Assembly (NCBI RefSeq): GCF_014633365.1
Contig: NC_068350.1
Location: forward strand, 35,951,119-36,015,118
Direction of reading: 5' to 3'
DNA from: Diospyros lotus
Taxonomy: Eukaryota; Streptophyta; Magnoliopsida; Ericales; Ebenaceae
Length of the DNA: 64,000 nt
Part shown: piece after piece, positions 13,809 through 25,465 of the stretch
Layout: each line of letters opens with the position of its first letter
How positions within the stretch are numbered: the first letter of the stretch is position 1
Made by a program: the position numbers and the translations under genes
The notes under the pieces: generated by a model
Told to the model about the DNA's origin: nothing
Databases searched by the model: none
What the model saw: only the letters and a program-made list of their open reading frames with translations

Positions 13809-14078
13809 TCTTTCTCTCTCTGTGGAAAATATCTCACTACACAACAGCACCGAGAGAATCTCACAAGAAAGAAGAAAATTAACAGTGCCCCATCATCATC
13901 ATCATCATAATCATCATCTCGTGGTAGAAGAACAACACAACACCTGATATGAAGAAGAAGGTCCCAAGCTTCCATCTTTCTCCTCATCCCCTTCCCTTCT
14001 CCATCTTCCTCTGATCAAACAAACCCACAAAACTAAAAACCAAATTCTCTCTCTCTCTCTCTCTCTCTCTCCCTCTCT
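13771..14078 (+). promoter_or_regulatory. CT-rich 5' leader with two (CT)n tracts
   Basis: (CT)n runs lie at 13774-13802 and 14047-14070, with a CAT/ATC triplet run near 13891-13918 between them. Pyrimidine-rich leaders of this kind are common in plant developmental genes, and GA/CT repeats can bind BASIC PENTACYSTEINE factors (established for other genes, inferred here). Confidence 0.55.
13949..14014 (+). CDS. Upstream ORF in the BOP leader (21 codons)
   Basis: An ATG at 13949 opens a 21-codon frame rich in Lys at the start and Pro/Phe after, ending at TGA 14012-14014. This is 104 bp before the BOP start codon. It lies inside the inferred 5' UTR, so it could reduce translation of the main frame. 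I have no evidence that the peptide is conserved or made. Confidence 0.35.
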   Translation: MKKKVPSFHLSPHPLPFSIFL

Positions 14079-14118
14079 ATACATAGATTGTTATAGGTAT
14101 AGATATAGATATAAAGAG

Positions 14119-14885
14119 ATGTCTCCTGAAGAGTCCTTGAGATCTCTCTCACAGGACTATCTCAACTTGTTGATCAACGGCCAGGCCTTCAGCGATGTAA
14201 CCTTCAGCGTGGAGGGCCGTCTAGTCCACGCCCACCGCTGCATCCTGGCGGCGAGGAGCCTGTTCTTCAGGAAGTTCTTCTGCGGCATGGAGACTCAGCC
14301 GGGGCTGACCTCCGCCGGGGCTGGTGGAGGCCTGGCGTCGTCGCCGAGGGGGTCGAATCCGCAGGTGATACCCGTGAATTCAGTGGGCTACGAAGTGTTC
14401 TTGCTGATGCTACAGTTTCTGTACAGTGGCCAGGTCTCAATTGTGCCCCAGAAGCACGAACCTAGGCCCAATTGCGGCGAGAGAGGCTGCTGGCACACGC
14501 ATTGCACCGCCGCCGTCGATCTAGCTCTCGACACACTTGCCGCCGCCAGATCCTTTGGCGTCGAGCAGCTCGCATTGCTTACCCAGGTTTTTCCTTGTTC
14601 TCTCTTCCATCTGTCTCTCGTCGGCTCTCGGCTGATGCCACTTGTTAGCTGGGTAATCCAACCGATACCGCTTGCTCGTCCATGTTTAATCCGCACTAAC
14701 TGGTATTAGAGCTGATTTAGTAAGAAATCTATGTGTCTGCACTGTGCACTAGTCATCTGGCTTTGGGGAAGTGGGTTTCATTTTCTTTGATTCAATTTGT
14801 TATTTTATGAATTGGGATGGATTCGACTTTGTTCGCGAATCTGTACATCAGATGGGTTTGATCTCACAAACATCTACAGGGAACT

Positions 14886-14924
<39 letters not shown>

Positions 14925-16504
14925 TTGCGAGTTTCTTGCTGCTAAAATTAAGTTCTTCCCGTGTTGAGATTCTGCAAAGCTAGCAACCCCCCCCCCCCCC
15001 CCCCCCCCCTCTCTCTCTCTCTCTCTGAATTTGCCAGTTTCTTGCTGCTAAAATTAAGTTCTTCCCGTGTTGAGATTCTGCAAAGCTAGCAAAAACCCAA
15101 GATTATTCTTTCCTCTAATTTCCTTTCCTTTTCTTCTTCTTGGAGTGCAATTCTATTGCGGTTTTATCTTGAAAAGATTCATCTTTGATTTCACGTACCA
15201 TTTCTCTGAGCCTTTTCTCGAATTAGTTTCGTCTATCTTTTTGTTTCACACCCAGTACTTGCTAAATTTAGATCTTGATGATCTCTAGTCTTTTTCCTCC
15301 ACAGTGATCAAGCCATATCTTTCCCAAACAATCTAACTTTCCCCATTTGGTTTCCACATTGAATGGATATCAAACCCAACCAGAAATACTACCTAATCAC
15401 CAATTCGTGCAAGCTCCATAGATTTTTTTTTTTTTTAATTTACAGTCACTATTCTTTCAGTTTACATTAATGATTCTTTTTTGTTTGGATGTGTTCCAGA
15501 AGCAATTGGCGAGCATGGTGGAGAAGGCCTCAATTGAAGATGTGATGAAAGTTTTGATAGCTTCAAGAAAGCAAGAGATGCACCAACTTTGGACTACTTG
15601 TTCCCATTTGGTCGCCAAATCCGGCCTTCAGCCTGAAGTCCTGGCCAAGCATCTTCCGATCGACGTTGTCGCCAAAATCGAAGAGCTCCGCCTGAAATCA
15701 TCGATCGCACGGCGATCCCTGATGCCGCACCACCACCACCACCACGACCTCGGCGCCGCCGCCGACCTCGAAGACCAGAAAATCCGGCGAATGAGGCGAG
15801 CCCTGGACTCCTCCGATGTCGAGCTTGTCAAGCTCATGGTCATGGGGGAAGGGCTTAATCTCGACGAAGCCTTGGCCCTACATTATGCCGTCGAGAATTG
15901 CAGCCGGGAAGTGGTGAAAGCCCTTCTGGAACTAGGAGCCGCCGACGTTAACTACCCGGCTGGACCCGCCGGTAAGACGCCGCTCCACGTGGCGGCGGAG
16001 ATGGTGTCGCCGGACATGGTGGCTGTACTGCTCGACCACCACGCCGACCCGACTATCCGGACGGTCGATGGAATCACCCCTCTCGACGTGCTCCGGAACT
16101 TGACATCCGATTTCCTCTTCAAAGGGGCAGTGCCGGGTCTGACCCACATAGAACCCAACAAGCTCCGCCTTTGTTTGGAGCTGGTTCAATCGGCCGCTTT
16201 GGTCATTTCACGGGAAGAAGGCGGCGGCGGCGGCGGCGGCAATGCTGCTTCTTCCACGCCTATTTATCCCCCGACGGCCGACGATCACAGCACTGGCAAC
16301 ATGGCCAACCTTAACCTAGATTCAAGACTGGTTTATCTCAACCTGGGCGCAGCGAGCCCCGGCCAAATGGGGTGTAATAAGATGGACGAAGCCGACGATA
16401 GTGGCCACCGTGGCCAGCGGCCGCCACCGCAGCAAGGGGGCTGTGACCCCTCAATGTACCACCATCACCACCACCACCACCACCATCACCCACATGAGTA
16501 TTAG
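14119..16504 (+). CDS. BOP: BLADE-ON-PETIOLE (NPR-like BTB/ankyrin) co-regulator, two exons
   Basis: A plant BOP/NBCL protein, a nuclear and cytoplasmic transcriptional co-regulator that works with TGA bZIP factors in leaf proximal patterning, floral organ abscission, inflorescence architecture and stipule or nodule identity (known for the family). Exon 1 is 14119-14586 and exon 2 is 15500-16504, joined at CAG^GT...CAG^AAG in phase 0. This gives 490 residues, the usual length. The BTB/POZ domain starts near residue 20 (FSDVTFSVEGRLVHAHRCIL). The zinc-finger cysteines C119 and C124, H126 and C129 are present. The NPR-like helical region follows the splice site (KQLASMVEKASIEDVMKVLI). Ankyrin repeats lie at about 250-360 (ALHYAVENCSREVVKALLELG; GKTPLHVAAEMVSPDMVAVLL). 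The conserved C-terminal LDSRLVYLNLGA is present. His runs occur mid-protein and at the C terminus. Exons are GC-rich against an AT-rich background. Nothing is broken. Assignment to BOP1 or BOP2 needs a tree. Confidence 0.97.
14587..15499 (+). other. BOP intron
   Basis: A 913-bp intron with GT at 14587 and AG at 15498-15499, preceded by a T-rich tract near 15423-15436. One intron at this place, right after the LLTQ codons at the end of the BTB region, is the conserved structure of BOP genes (known). It carries a tandem duplication and a C homopolymer annotated separately. Confidence 0.93.
14921..15092 (+). repeat. 66-bp intronic direct duplication around poly-C
   Basis: A 66-bp unit starting GAATTTGC and ending GCTAGCAA occurs at 14921-14986 and 15027-15092, with one mismatch. 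Each unit is preceded by a (CT)n run. The copies are separated by 23 C (14987-15009) and CT repeats. It looks like a recent duplication mediated by the microsatellite. Confidence 0.9.
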
Positions 16505-16511
16505 CTCAATC

Positions 16512-16560
<49 letters not shown>

Positions 16561-17003
16561 CCATGGAAGTTGGAAATTCAGTCAAGGGAACACTGATTCA
16601 AACTGGTCGAGATAATTATTGGAATATTGTGTATCTATCGATCTCGATCTCTCCCTCTCTGTGTGGGTGTTGTTTGTGGTGGATTTTGGCAGAATTTTGA
16701 TTGTAGGGGCTTCCCAGTGTTTGAAGAGTGCCACTGCAGCTGCAAAGAGGATGAGACAATAGAGAATCTAAGTTTTAAGCAAAGGAAAGGGATGATGGAG
16801 AAGACTCGAGTCAATCTTTTCAACTCGCCCGGCCTGTCAACTCCTTTTGTATTTATTGGTATATCTTATGTCATATCCCTCTTTTTTATTTTTTTTTTCT
16901 TGTTATATCCCTCTTTTTTATTTTCACTTGCATTATTTTCTTGTCTCCCCCCGCCGACCCACCTTTCATGGGTCTTTATTATAATTGATCCATAAATAAA
17001 TAA
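16505..17003 (+). promoter_or_regulatory. BOP 3' UTR with poly(A) signals
   Basis: After the TAG at 16502-16504 come (CT)n and (AT)n microsatellites (16510-16560). AT- and T-rich sequence follows, with overlapping AATAAA signals near 16995-17003 (CATAAATAAATAAATGG). The 3' end is inferred. Confidence 0.45.
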
Positions 17004-18770
17004 ATGGTGGGTAATGTTTACCAGTACTCGCATGGCATAAATGCATTTTGTTTGTTTAGGTAAAGAGTATTCATTATATCTTATTTTTATTCTTTAAAAA
17101 TTTTATTAGTTAGCTAAATATTTTGAAATATAATGCATTTATAGCTCTTCTTGACATTACCCAATAAAAAAAATCATTAAACTTATGTTAAATGACATAA
17201 AATAAAGTGTAATATATTACTCTGATCGAGTTGTGTAAAACAAGGTATACATATTTGTGACACAAGATAGAAAAACCCAAAAGTCATTGTTTATAACTGT
17301 GCGCGCATAGGGGCTGTGTGCTATGGCTAGCTAGGTTACATGCATGCACATGAAAACGCATTGGAGAGGCGCATGTTTTGGAATTATTCAGGCTGGTAGG
17401 GTTAGCTAGCTAGTTGCTCTTAGGCTTTGCTAGGACAGTTGGGTGTTGTTCTTAATGAGGGGAAATGACCAATGAGCTGTCCCTTTTCTTCTTTTGCCAA
17501 TTTCTTTTCTTGCTTTCATGACCCTTCCTGGAAGCTTGATTGTCTCATCGACCCTGCTTCTCTAATTGACTTATTGGACATGATCATTTGGCAGCGGACA
17601 AATTGATTTTGTTTGTATTGCATGACTGGTGTTTGATTGTGACAACACCCACAACTTATTATATTTTGTATGTGTTTTCTAATTTGAAAATTTGTATCTT
17701 TTATATAGTTTTTATGCCAAAAAAAATTCAAGATGTAATTTATTAATCATATTAATTATTGGGTGTTTCCATTTCTGATGCTAATATTTCAGGTCTTCCT
17801 GTGTGTGTATATATATATATATTTTCTCATTCTGGATTAATTTGTCCGTGCCCCTTCCCTTCATCCTGAGAAAAACCCTAAGTTTGCCTTTCTTCTGTAG
17901 TTTACACAAACTATAGTACTTGTGTGTCTTGTTCTTGAGCTCTTGCAGCTTCTGTCTCTGTCTGTCTGTCTGTCTGTTCATGTAAATGAATTTCTTCTGT
18001 TATATGTCTCCCAGTGTGAAAATCGATCTCTAGCATGGATGGGTTTAGTGTTAAGAATGCAAGTTGATCTATGATGCATAAACATTACTGCATCTGCATG
18101 CATGAATAAATCTTCAAAGCTTTTACCATTTAACAGAAATTAATTAACAGAAAAAGAAAGGAGGAGGAAGAAGAAGAAGAAGAATCCCTTTGGGAGCCAT
18201 TTCATTTCTCTCTTTCCTGTTTTGAACTCCTATTTTAATATATATACATATATATTCCCTTTCTTGTAGATGACACAAAAAATGTGTATATATAGGATTT
18301 CTTTATGAAATATTTTGTTTCATCCTAGGATTTGTGGAGAGAAAAAAGATTAGAAAAATGCTTATATATGCATGCAAAAATACATCGTTGGCTGTTATGT
18401 TGTTACTGGTAGGTAGCAGCTAATTAAGCAACAAATAGAGGACCAGATCTGCTGATTACTTACAATTTTCCTTTAATTTTCAATTCACTAAAAAGAAAAA
18501 AGAAAAACCCAAATTTAATTTGTATTGATGAATTGTTTGAATTACAAATTACAAATATATATATATACTGTTCCTCCGGATTTATCAGGAAGAAGCTCTC
18601 TGTGCTTTGTGGATGAAAGATAGTTTTCTTGCTCTTTCTGGTTTATACTTTTAAGTTTCCTCTCTGAAATTAATACCCGCTTCTGATCAATATATATAAT
18701 ATATTATAAGCTTTGATTGCCCTTAAAAACATATAGTGTTTTGCCCAGCATTAGAGGCGCTCAATTTATT
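17004..18770. other. Intergenic, nothing recognised
   Basis: AT-rich DNA with a TG/TA microsatellite near 17800-17821 and a GTCT run near 17957-17976. No supported gene or RNA. Confidence 0.5.
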
Positions 18771-18774
18771 TCCT

Positions 18775-18925
18775 CTACCACTCATGCCCTCGATTTTGGC
18801 AGAAAAAATAAATCGCAAGTGTGAGGCTTTATTTTACTGCACAGGATGAGAATTAAACTCACAATTTATCGATGTAAATTTGACATATTACTTGCTCGAG
18901 TGCTCGACCCTAAACCCTAAACTCA
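18775..18925 (-). mobile_element. Degenerate SINE-related fragment
   Basis: The sequence is diverged but alignable with the better-preserved SINE at 24913-25084. Shared parts include the AAGTGTGAGGCTTTATTTTACTGCAC block and the decayed B-box region GAATTAAACTCACAATTTAT. It ends next to a CCCTAAACCCTAAA (two telomere-like units) at 18908-18921. Confidence 0.45.
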
Positions 18926-19532
18926 GCAACTTAATGAATATGAAATGAGTCTTCAAGTTAAGCATTTATGTTTAATGAAAGCATTGGGTGTTAATATACT
19001 TTCTGCAAGCACACATTTTTTCTTCTCCAGAAGCATGTAATTAACTGGTATTTCCTATATATATTTCTTGGAAAATTACATACATGCATACGTATATGTG
19101 TGTATGTATATATATGATTCAAACTAAAAACAAATTAAGGATACATACTATCTCTAGGTTTGGCCAAAATGTACTCTCTCTGTGTATTCAGCTTATAAAT
19201 TACGAAAATTAACCATTTGGTCCTTATTTTTAAAGCATCTCTCTCTTCTCCCTTTCTTCATCTTTCTTATCTTCCTGTCATGTCTTCGATGGTATAGCAA
19301 CCTTCTTCTCGGGTGGCCATAGCCATCGCAGACTTCCCTAACTAGCAAACTTCGTTTCAAACTATTGCCGTGTGGAACTCCATCGTACAGGTTTAGTGGA
19401 CGAAAGAAAAGGCGACAAACAATGAACAACCAAGCAAATGGGAATCAAACAGTCAATTCTCCTTTGGCCACCATCATCAATTCTCCTCTCTTCCCTTCAC
19501 ACGGTTCATTTGTCTTTTAGCAGCAAATTTTG

Positions 19533-19563
<31 letters not shown>

Positions 19564-20330
19564 CCTCATGTGATTCTATCACAACCTACTAGTATAGGAT
19601 TTGGACGAAACCTACAAATGAGTTTTCAAGCCGTGGGTTTCCATCGAAAACCAATATCCGATCAAAACCCACATTTAGTGGGTTCTAATGCTCTCTCTCT
19701 CTTAAGTCTTTTTGTTTGTTAGCGACACCCTACTACAATAGTAGAGTCAGGATCTTGAATCAAAGGGACAGAAGTCTCAAGTTTATATACTAATTTTTTT
19801 TATATTACTTAATTATCTCCTATCTTTTTTATTTGAGGAAGAAGTATAAACAAAATATAATAATTTATATGCACAATATCAAGAGTCAAATACAATTTTA
19901 GAAGTTGAGAGGGGACAATTGCCCACCATCAAATATATGTTTATCCGCCATGCCCCACTACCAACCATAGCCAACAACCTTCAATGGTGATATGTTTAGT
20001 TGGGATGCTTTTATTTATTTTTAATTTTTTTATAATTTTGGAAGTGAGAAAAAAAAGTGTACAAGAGGAAAGGCATTTTAAGAATTTTAAAAAAATTAAT
20101 TACCATTACTTAGCAGTGTATATGTTGTCTAATAATTAACCTCAAATGAGGTTAGTAATACTTTTGAAAACACATTGGGTGGCCTATGAAAGTTAATAGA
20201 ATGTGCTTATAATTTGTTTGAGTGGCTAATTTTTTTTTTAAAAAAAAAATAACTAAAAACGAATTTTCTTTTTGAGACATGGTTAACTTTTACAATTTCC
20301 ACGCTTTTTGTCCCCCACGGAAGTTGTGTT
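18926..20330. other. Intergenic, nothing recognised
   Basis: No supported gene. CT microsatellites at 19532-19564 and short AT repeats explain the longer apparent frames. Confidence 0.5.
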
Positions 20331-20334
20331 TATC

Positions 20335-20464
20335 AAAGCTTGGATATGACAGATAACTCTATCCTTATTCAAGGGGCATTTCACAAGCTTAACAAATTAA
20401 TTTAAAGGAAGGTGATGTTTGATATTATTGCCATCAAGGTCGACATGTCTAAGGCCTATGACAA
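20335..20464 (+). pseudogene. LINE reverse transcriptase fragment
   Basis: Reading + strand with one stop gives TDNSILIQGAFHKLNK, then AIKVDMSKAYD, which are the RT domain motifs of plant L1-type LINEs. The match breaks off at about 20465, where LTR-like DNA begins. A further possible LINE piece (NRKIQRWSS-like) appears near 21680-21720, so an insertion may have split one LINE. Confidence 0.65.
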
Positions 20465-21446
20465 TGATATTTTTGTATTTGATATGATTTTGATGATAAA
20501 AAGTAATTATATTTTGATGATGAAATTATTTTGTTAATAATTATTAACTTAGTACTATAAATTACTTTTATATATTATATTAAGGACAAAAATAAAAATT
20601 AATTTTATCATGCAATTTAATGCCAAAAATTTTGTAATAAATTTTTTATGACATTTAGAATATTATGTTTTATTTGGTTAAAATGTGCAAAAATTTATTT
20701 GAAATATTTTTTACCGTTTGCTACAGAACAATGAACAGTGAACAGTAATTGGACCGTTGTGAATAGTATCAGACCATTGTGAATAGTAATCCGATCGTTG
20801 TGAACAGTATGACTATAAAAATGGCTAGTCTCTTTTGAAGTTTTTGGAATGCCTATAAATACCATTCAAGAATACTCTTAAAACCACCAAGAAGAAGGAA
20901 TAAATTCATTTGAGCTAACATTTGTATTTTTACTTCTCCATTACACGTGCTTCCATTTTTCTCTCAAAAGTTTTTGATTAGTATTTGTATCATTTTGTTT
21001 AAATCTTGTGTTTATTAATGGGATATTTTGTAACTAAGAAATTCATCTCTTAGATTCTTTTTTCTATACATTTCTTGTATTTCTTACTTTGTAAGCTAGA
21101 GGGCTTACCAGGTGTTGGTAAGAGATTATAATTCCTAGTAGTTTAAGCTAGAGGATTTATTTGTGTATAAGTAAGAGATTTGTATTTCTTAACGATTTAT
21201 GCTAGAAGGCCTATCGGGTTTGATAGAAGGTTTAGTAGATTGATTTAAAAATCTTTAGTGAGGAATTAAGGTAGTAAATTAGACTTGGTTTAGCTTTATC
21301 ACTATATATCGCTTGTGTCCCTCTTGCATTTTATTTTGATTGTGTTTCATTATTTTCTTATTTAGTTTTCAAAACCTCTCAAAAAATTTTAAATTTATCA
21401 ATCAACCAATTCACCCTCTCTTGATATATGGTGTCTTTACTATATA
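20465..21446 (+). mobile_element. Probable copia-type solo LTR in a LINE fragment
   Basis: The sequence starts TGATAT and ends about ATAACA. It holds a tandem motif (GTGAATAGTA / GTGAACAGTA, at least four times in 20725-20810), a CTATAAATACC promoter box at about 20871, and a closing AATTCACCCTCTCTTGAT typical of the 3' end of plant copia LTRs. Target duplication not confirmed. Confidence 0.5.
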
Positions 21447-21779
21447 ATTATAACAAACATGAAAGAACGGAGGTTGATTTTGGCAATTATCTTTCTCATA
21501 TATATATATATATATATATATCTTGGATTTCCTCAGTCTTTCATAAATTGAAAGCATATCAATGTCTGAGAACCTACGCCTAGCTACTTACCTACTCTAT
21601 TCTTCTAAATGAAGCTCTAATTGTCTTCTTCCTTCCACCCCAAGGCTCAAGGCAAAGAGACACACTTTCTCTCTATTATCAATAGAAAAATTCAGAGATG
21701 GTCAAGCATTATCTTGAGAAGTACAAGCCATATCCAGCCAAGAGTTCCAATCACTTTATAAATTGAGTCGTGTTGGTTA

Positions 21780-22139
21780 TAGGGATCCAAGTAGAAATAT
21801 TAAATAGAGTTTAATTTGGGCCTCAAGGAAGGTGGGATAAATCCCACATATCTATTTATTTGTCGACCTAAATTACAAAGGTTGTTTCGAAATAAGGCAA
21901 TCATCATCCATGAATCAATCTTCATTATCCAAATTAAGTTGAAAAAAACTTCTTTGTTGAAAATTTGTGTTTTGATTTATTGAGAAAATAGTTTTTAAAA
22001 TATATTTTCAATAAATTTGATTTATTGATGATTTTCAAAATATTTTGAAGTACCCTTAAGTTTGATAATTTTATACTCAAATATATCTTTAAAATAGTAG
22101 AGTATATGATCATATTAATTGAGCATTTCATAAAACTTG
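21780..22139. other. Intergenic, nothing certain
   Basis: AT-rich DNA between LTR-like stretches. No gene is supported. Confidence 0.4.
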
Positions 22140-25100
22140 TGAGAGCAAATCAAGTAAAGTTTTTGTGTTAATTGAATAAGGCTTTTGAAAATATTTTTAA
22201 TCTAGTATGTTTTGAATCCAATCGAGTAATGCTTAGTTTGTTTTTCAGAGTTAGTCGATTACATGTATCTATTTAATTAAGTAAAAATATTTTATAATCG
22301 AGTATCAAAATCCTATACTCGAGTGCATTATGAAACTTTATGTTATCTTGAATTTAATCAAGTAAGGAGTTTTTTTTAATCGAGTATCAATCCTTTGTAC
22401 TTGAGTGAATCCCTTCTAACAATCGAGTATTTTTTACAAAGTTTCTGAAGCATCTTTTTCATTGAGTAAAGTCTTCTTGATAATCGGTTAATGTAATTTT
22501 ATACTTGAGTGAATAATATTTTTAATCGAGTAAAGATAGGTTGGATGCTAGCTAAGTTTCTAATCTTAAAATTAATTGAGTATAAAATATTTTTACTCAA
22601 GTAAAAATATCTATTAGTTAAGTAATCTTAGCATTGTAATTGAGTGATTAATACAACTTTCTGTGGCTTCTATGTTAGTCAAGTAATAACTTGGTCATAT
22701 TTGAGTAACCCTTTCATATAATTGATTACATCATATATCGAGTAAAATTCTATATTAGTCAATGTTAAGTTCAAGGGTATATAAATAAGATTTTGACGAT
22801 AACAAAAATATTTTTATGATATAAATATATTTTATTAGTCTCTTGCAATGTAAAATATATATTTTGATGATAATAAAAATATTTTTATGATAAAGATATA
22901 TTTATCAACTTATTGTGCTGAAAACTCATTGTGCTGAAAAAATATATGTACTGAAATGGTTAAATATCTTAGGTCGATTGAAGTTTATCTTAGGATGACC
23001 TAAATTGGCCAAAATGTTGGCCCCCAATCTTAAGTCGATCAATCCTTCGACTAAAGTTATGCATTAAGTTGTTGGATGACTTAGGTCGATCGAAGTGTCA
23101 ACTTCAGTCGATCAAAGTTAGCTAAAGAGTTTGAACTCGTGTCTTAAGTCAACCTAGCCTTTGACCGAAGTTATGAGAATGACTACTAGACAACTTAGGT
23201 CAACCAAAGTTGTGCCTTAGGTCAATTGAAGTTCAACGGTCGCTTCTGTATGTACGTTGCTTTCTGCATCTCTTTTTATTGCACGTCCATGTGTATATTT
23301 TTCAAAATATTTTTCGTCTTATACCTTAATATCATAGCTTAATTTCCCACATGAAAAAAGGTAAAATCTCTTTTTGAGAAAATGTGTTTTTGACTTTACT
23401 TTTGCATATTCTGATTTTATTGTCTTTAATTCTCATGTTTCTTTTTGTCTTGAAAAGCTTGATTAATCCTTTATCAAGTTGTCTCCTTGACTTTCCTAGA
23501 TTGATTTTATTTTGTACAAAATTATTTTCTAATTTGTTTGTAAGCCAAAATCCCAACAAATGCTAAAATGTTTCAGTTACAACCTGAAAAGCTAAAGAGA
23601 TTTTTGAATTTCAAAAATGCTTCTCACCCTTCTTTGTAACAGGTAGTTGTATGAAAATGCTTGTATAAATATAAGGTAAGTTTGAAGGCCAAAGAAAGAT
23701 AGAAAACAAACTATTAAAAAGAACATTCAAACAAGAGTGAAAGTTCAAGTGCTAAAAATGTTGTTGGCTAGTGGAACTCTCAAGTGGTGACTTATTTGAT
23801 TTTGTCTCTTGGTTGTAAGTTTGTTTTTATTCACTTGTTGTGTGGGGGATATTTGTTAGCCATGTGCTAGTGGTTGTTCTTGCCTAGACAAAGGATTGAA
23901 TGTTTGGTTCTACCTCCAACTAAAAGCTAGTGTTATCTTTTTTCTAATGATACCCTCAACTTAATTTTGAGATAGACAAGTAGGCTCATAAGAGTTCGAA
24001 CCTCTATAAAAAATTCTCTTGTGTTCTTGTGGTTGCTTAATCTTATTATTCATATTATTGTTACAATCACCATTTAACTAAGATCACAATTTAAGAGTTT
24101 TCAATAAGAGATAAAAATTTTAATTTTTGAAAAACTCATGTAAGCTTATACGATAGTCAAGTAAGCTTATCTAGGCAACAGTCAAGTAAACTTATACGAT
24201 AGTCAAGTATTGACTGTCAGATTTTAAAAAATATAGCTATTGAACGCATTGAATGTTGCCATTTTCATCTTTCCAGTTCATTAAATGCATTTTAGACAGT
24301 ATGTATGTATTTTTGTGAATTTATATATGTTGTTTAATGCTCATAGAGACAAAAAGTGGCAGTTGTAAGACAATTGAAATATTTCAATTGTCATTTGTCA
24401 TGTCAACTAACATTCAATGCATGAAATTTATAAATATAGGAGATGAAGCTGCTTGAATAAAGTTAGAAGAACTGAACACAAACTCAAGAACTACCTTCGA
24501 AAGGTTCCAGTGATCACTTTTAAAATCTTCTTGCTTCTCACGAGTTGATTTTCTAAATCTTTTTGTGAGATTTTTAAGAGAGTTATCTTTATTCAAATCT
24601 TGTAACTCTCTCTTTCAAGAGAAAGCTTAAGTGCTTATTGTTTCATTTCATATTTTTCTCTTGAAAATTTTTTTCACAATATTTGTGAACTTGTAAAAGG
24701 TTAATTTTAACCCTTTGAAATGTTATGTATTGGTTTTGGTTGAGCCAATTATAAAAAGCCAATTGTAGTAAGTTACGCCTTATCCTTCAAAGACAATTAT
24801 TGTGGCTGAACCTAGTTTGTAAAAAGCCACCTATAAAGCTTGTGTAACTGAGCTTGTTAAAAGGTACAAGGTATAGTAAAATACACTTAGTGTGTGTTTG
24901 TCAAATCCTTGGGATTACTGCCCTTGCTCAGTCTCCCGTCGCTCGTGCATTTGATTTCGACAAAAGAAGTAAATTACAAGTGGAGACTTTACTTTACTAC
25001 GCATGGCAAGGAATCGAACCCACGATCTATTGGTGTAAATCCCAGTTTATCGTGGTCCAACCACTTAACCTGTTCCCTAAGGGCGTGTTTGTTAAATCCT

Positions 25101-25275
25101 TGGTTGTGAACATAGTGGACTAAGCTATCTACCTGAACCACTTTAAATCAAATGTGCTGCATTCTTTCCTTTTTTTGCATTTTTATTTCAACTTCAATTA
25201 CTTCAATTCATTTTTTAAAAAGGGTGAAAAGCTTAATTCACCCTCTCCCCCCTCTTAAGCTAACAATTGTATCAT
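22140..25275 (+). repeat. Decayed copia (SIRE/Maximus-like) LTR-derived region
   Basis: Three parts suggest LTR material. One is a stretch with many imperfect ATCGAGTAA / ACTCGAGTG motifs (22140-22760). The second is a stretch with repeated GGTCGATCGAAGT-like motifs (22970-23240). The third is a right end with GTGGACTAAGCTATCTACCTG and AATTCACCCTCTCCCCCCTCTT, which resembles the U5 end of large plant copia LTRs. It may hold more than one LTR; the boundaries are not resolved. A SINE is inserted in it. Confidence 0.45.
24913..25084 (-). mobile_element. tRNA-derived SINE with 19-bp target duplication
   Basis: On the - strand the element has a tRNA-like head with an A box (GGTTAAGTGGTTGGA) and a B box (GGTTCGATTCC), the internal pol III promoter of SINEs. 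It is flanked by GTGTTTGTCAAATCCTTGG (24894-24912) and GTGTTTGTTAAATCCTTGG (25085-25103), a 19-bp target duplication with one mismatch. It is about 172 bp with no coding capacity. Confidence 0.8.
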
Positions 25276-25465
25276 TCTTGATAAGCAAAACATACCTAGT
25301 TTAAGTCATGGCAAAAAAGTATTGTGAAAATCAATCATTCATGGAGGTTTTCAAATGCTTGAGTTTATGTATCTTCGTATGATCTTTACTATTTATTTTC
25401 CTTTTCCTTTTCACAAGAAGACTTTTACTACATTGAGTAGCATGTTGCTCAAATGTCTTACTTAA

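Noticed and set aside
15628..16189. Several antisense frames over BOP exon 2
   Set aside because: They are shadows of GC-rich coding sequence and of His-codon runs; no domain or conserved start.
18908..18921. CCCTAAACCCTAAA as an internal telomere site
   Set aside because: Only two units, which is common by chance or as a telo-box.
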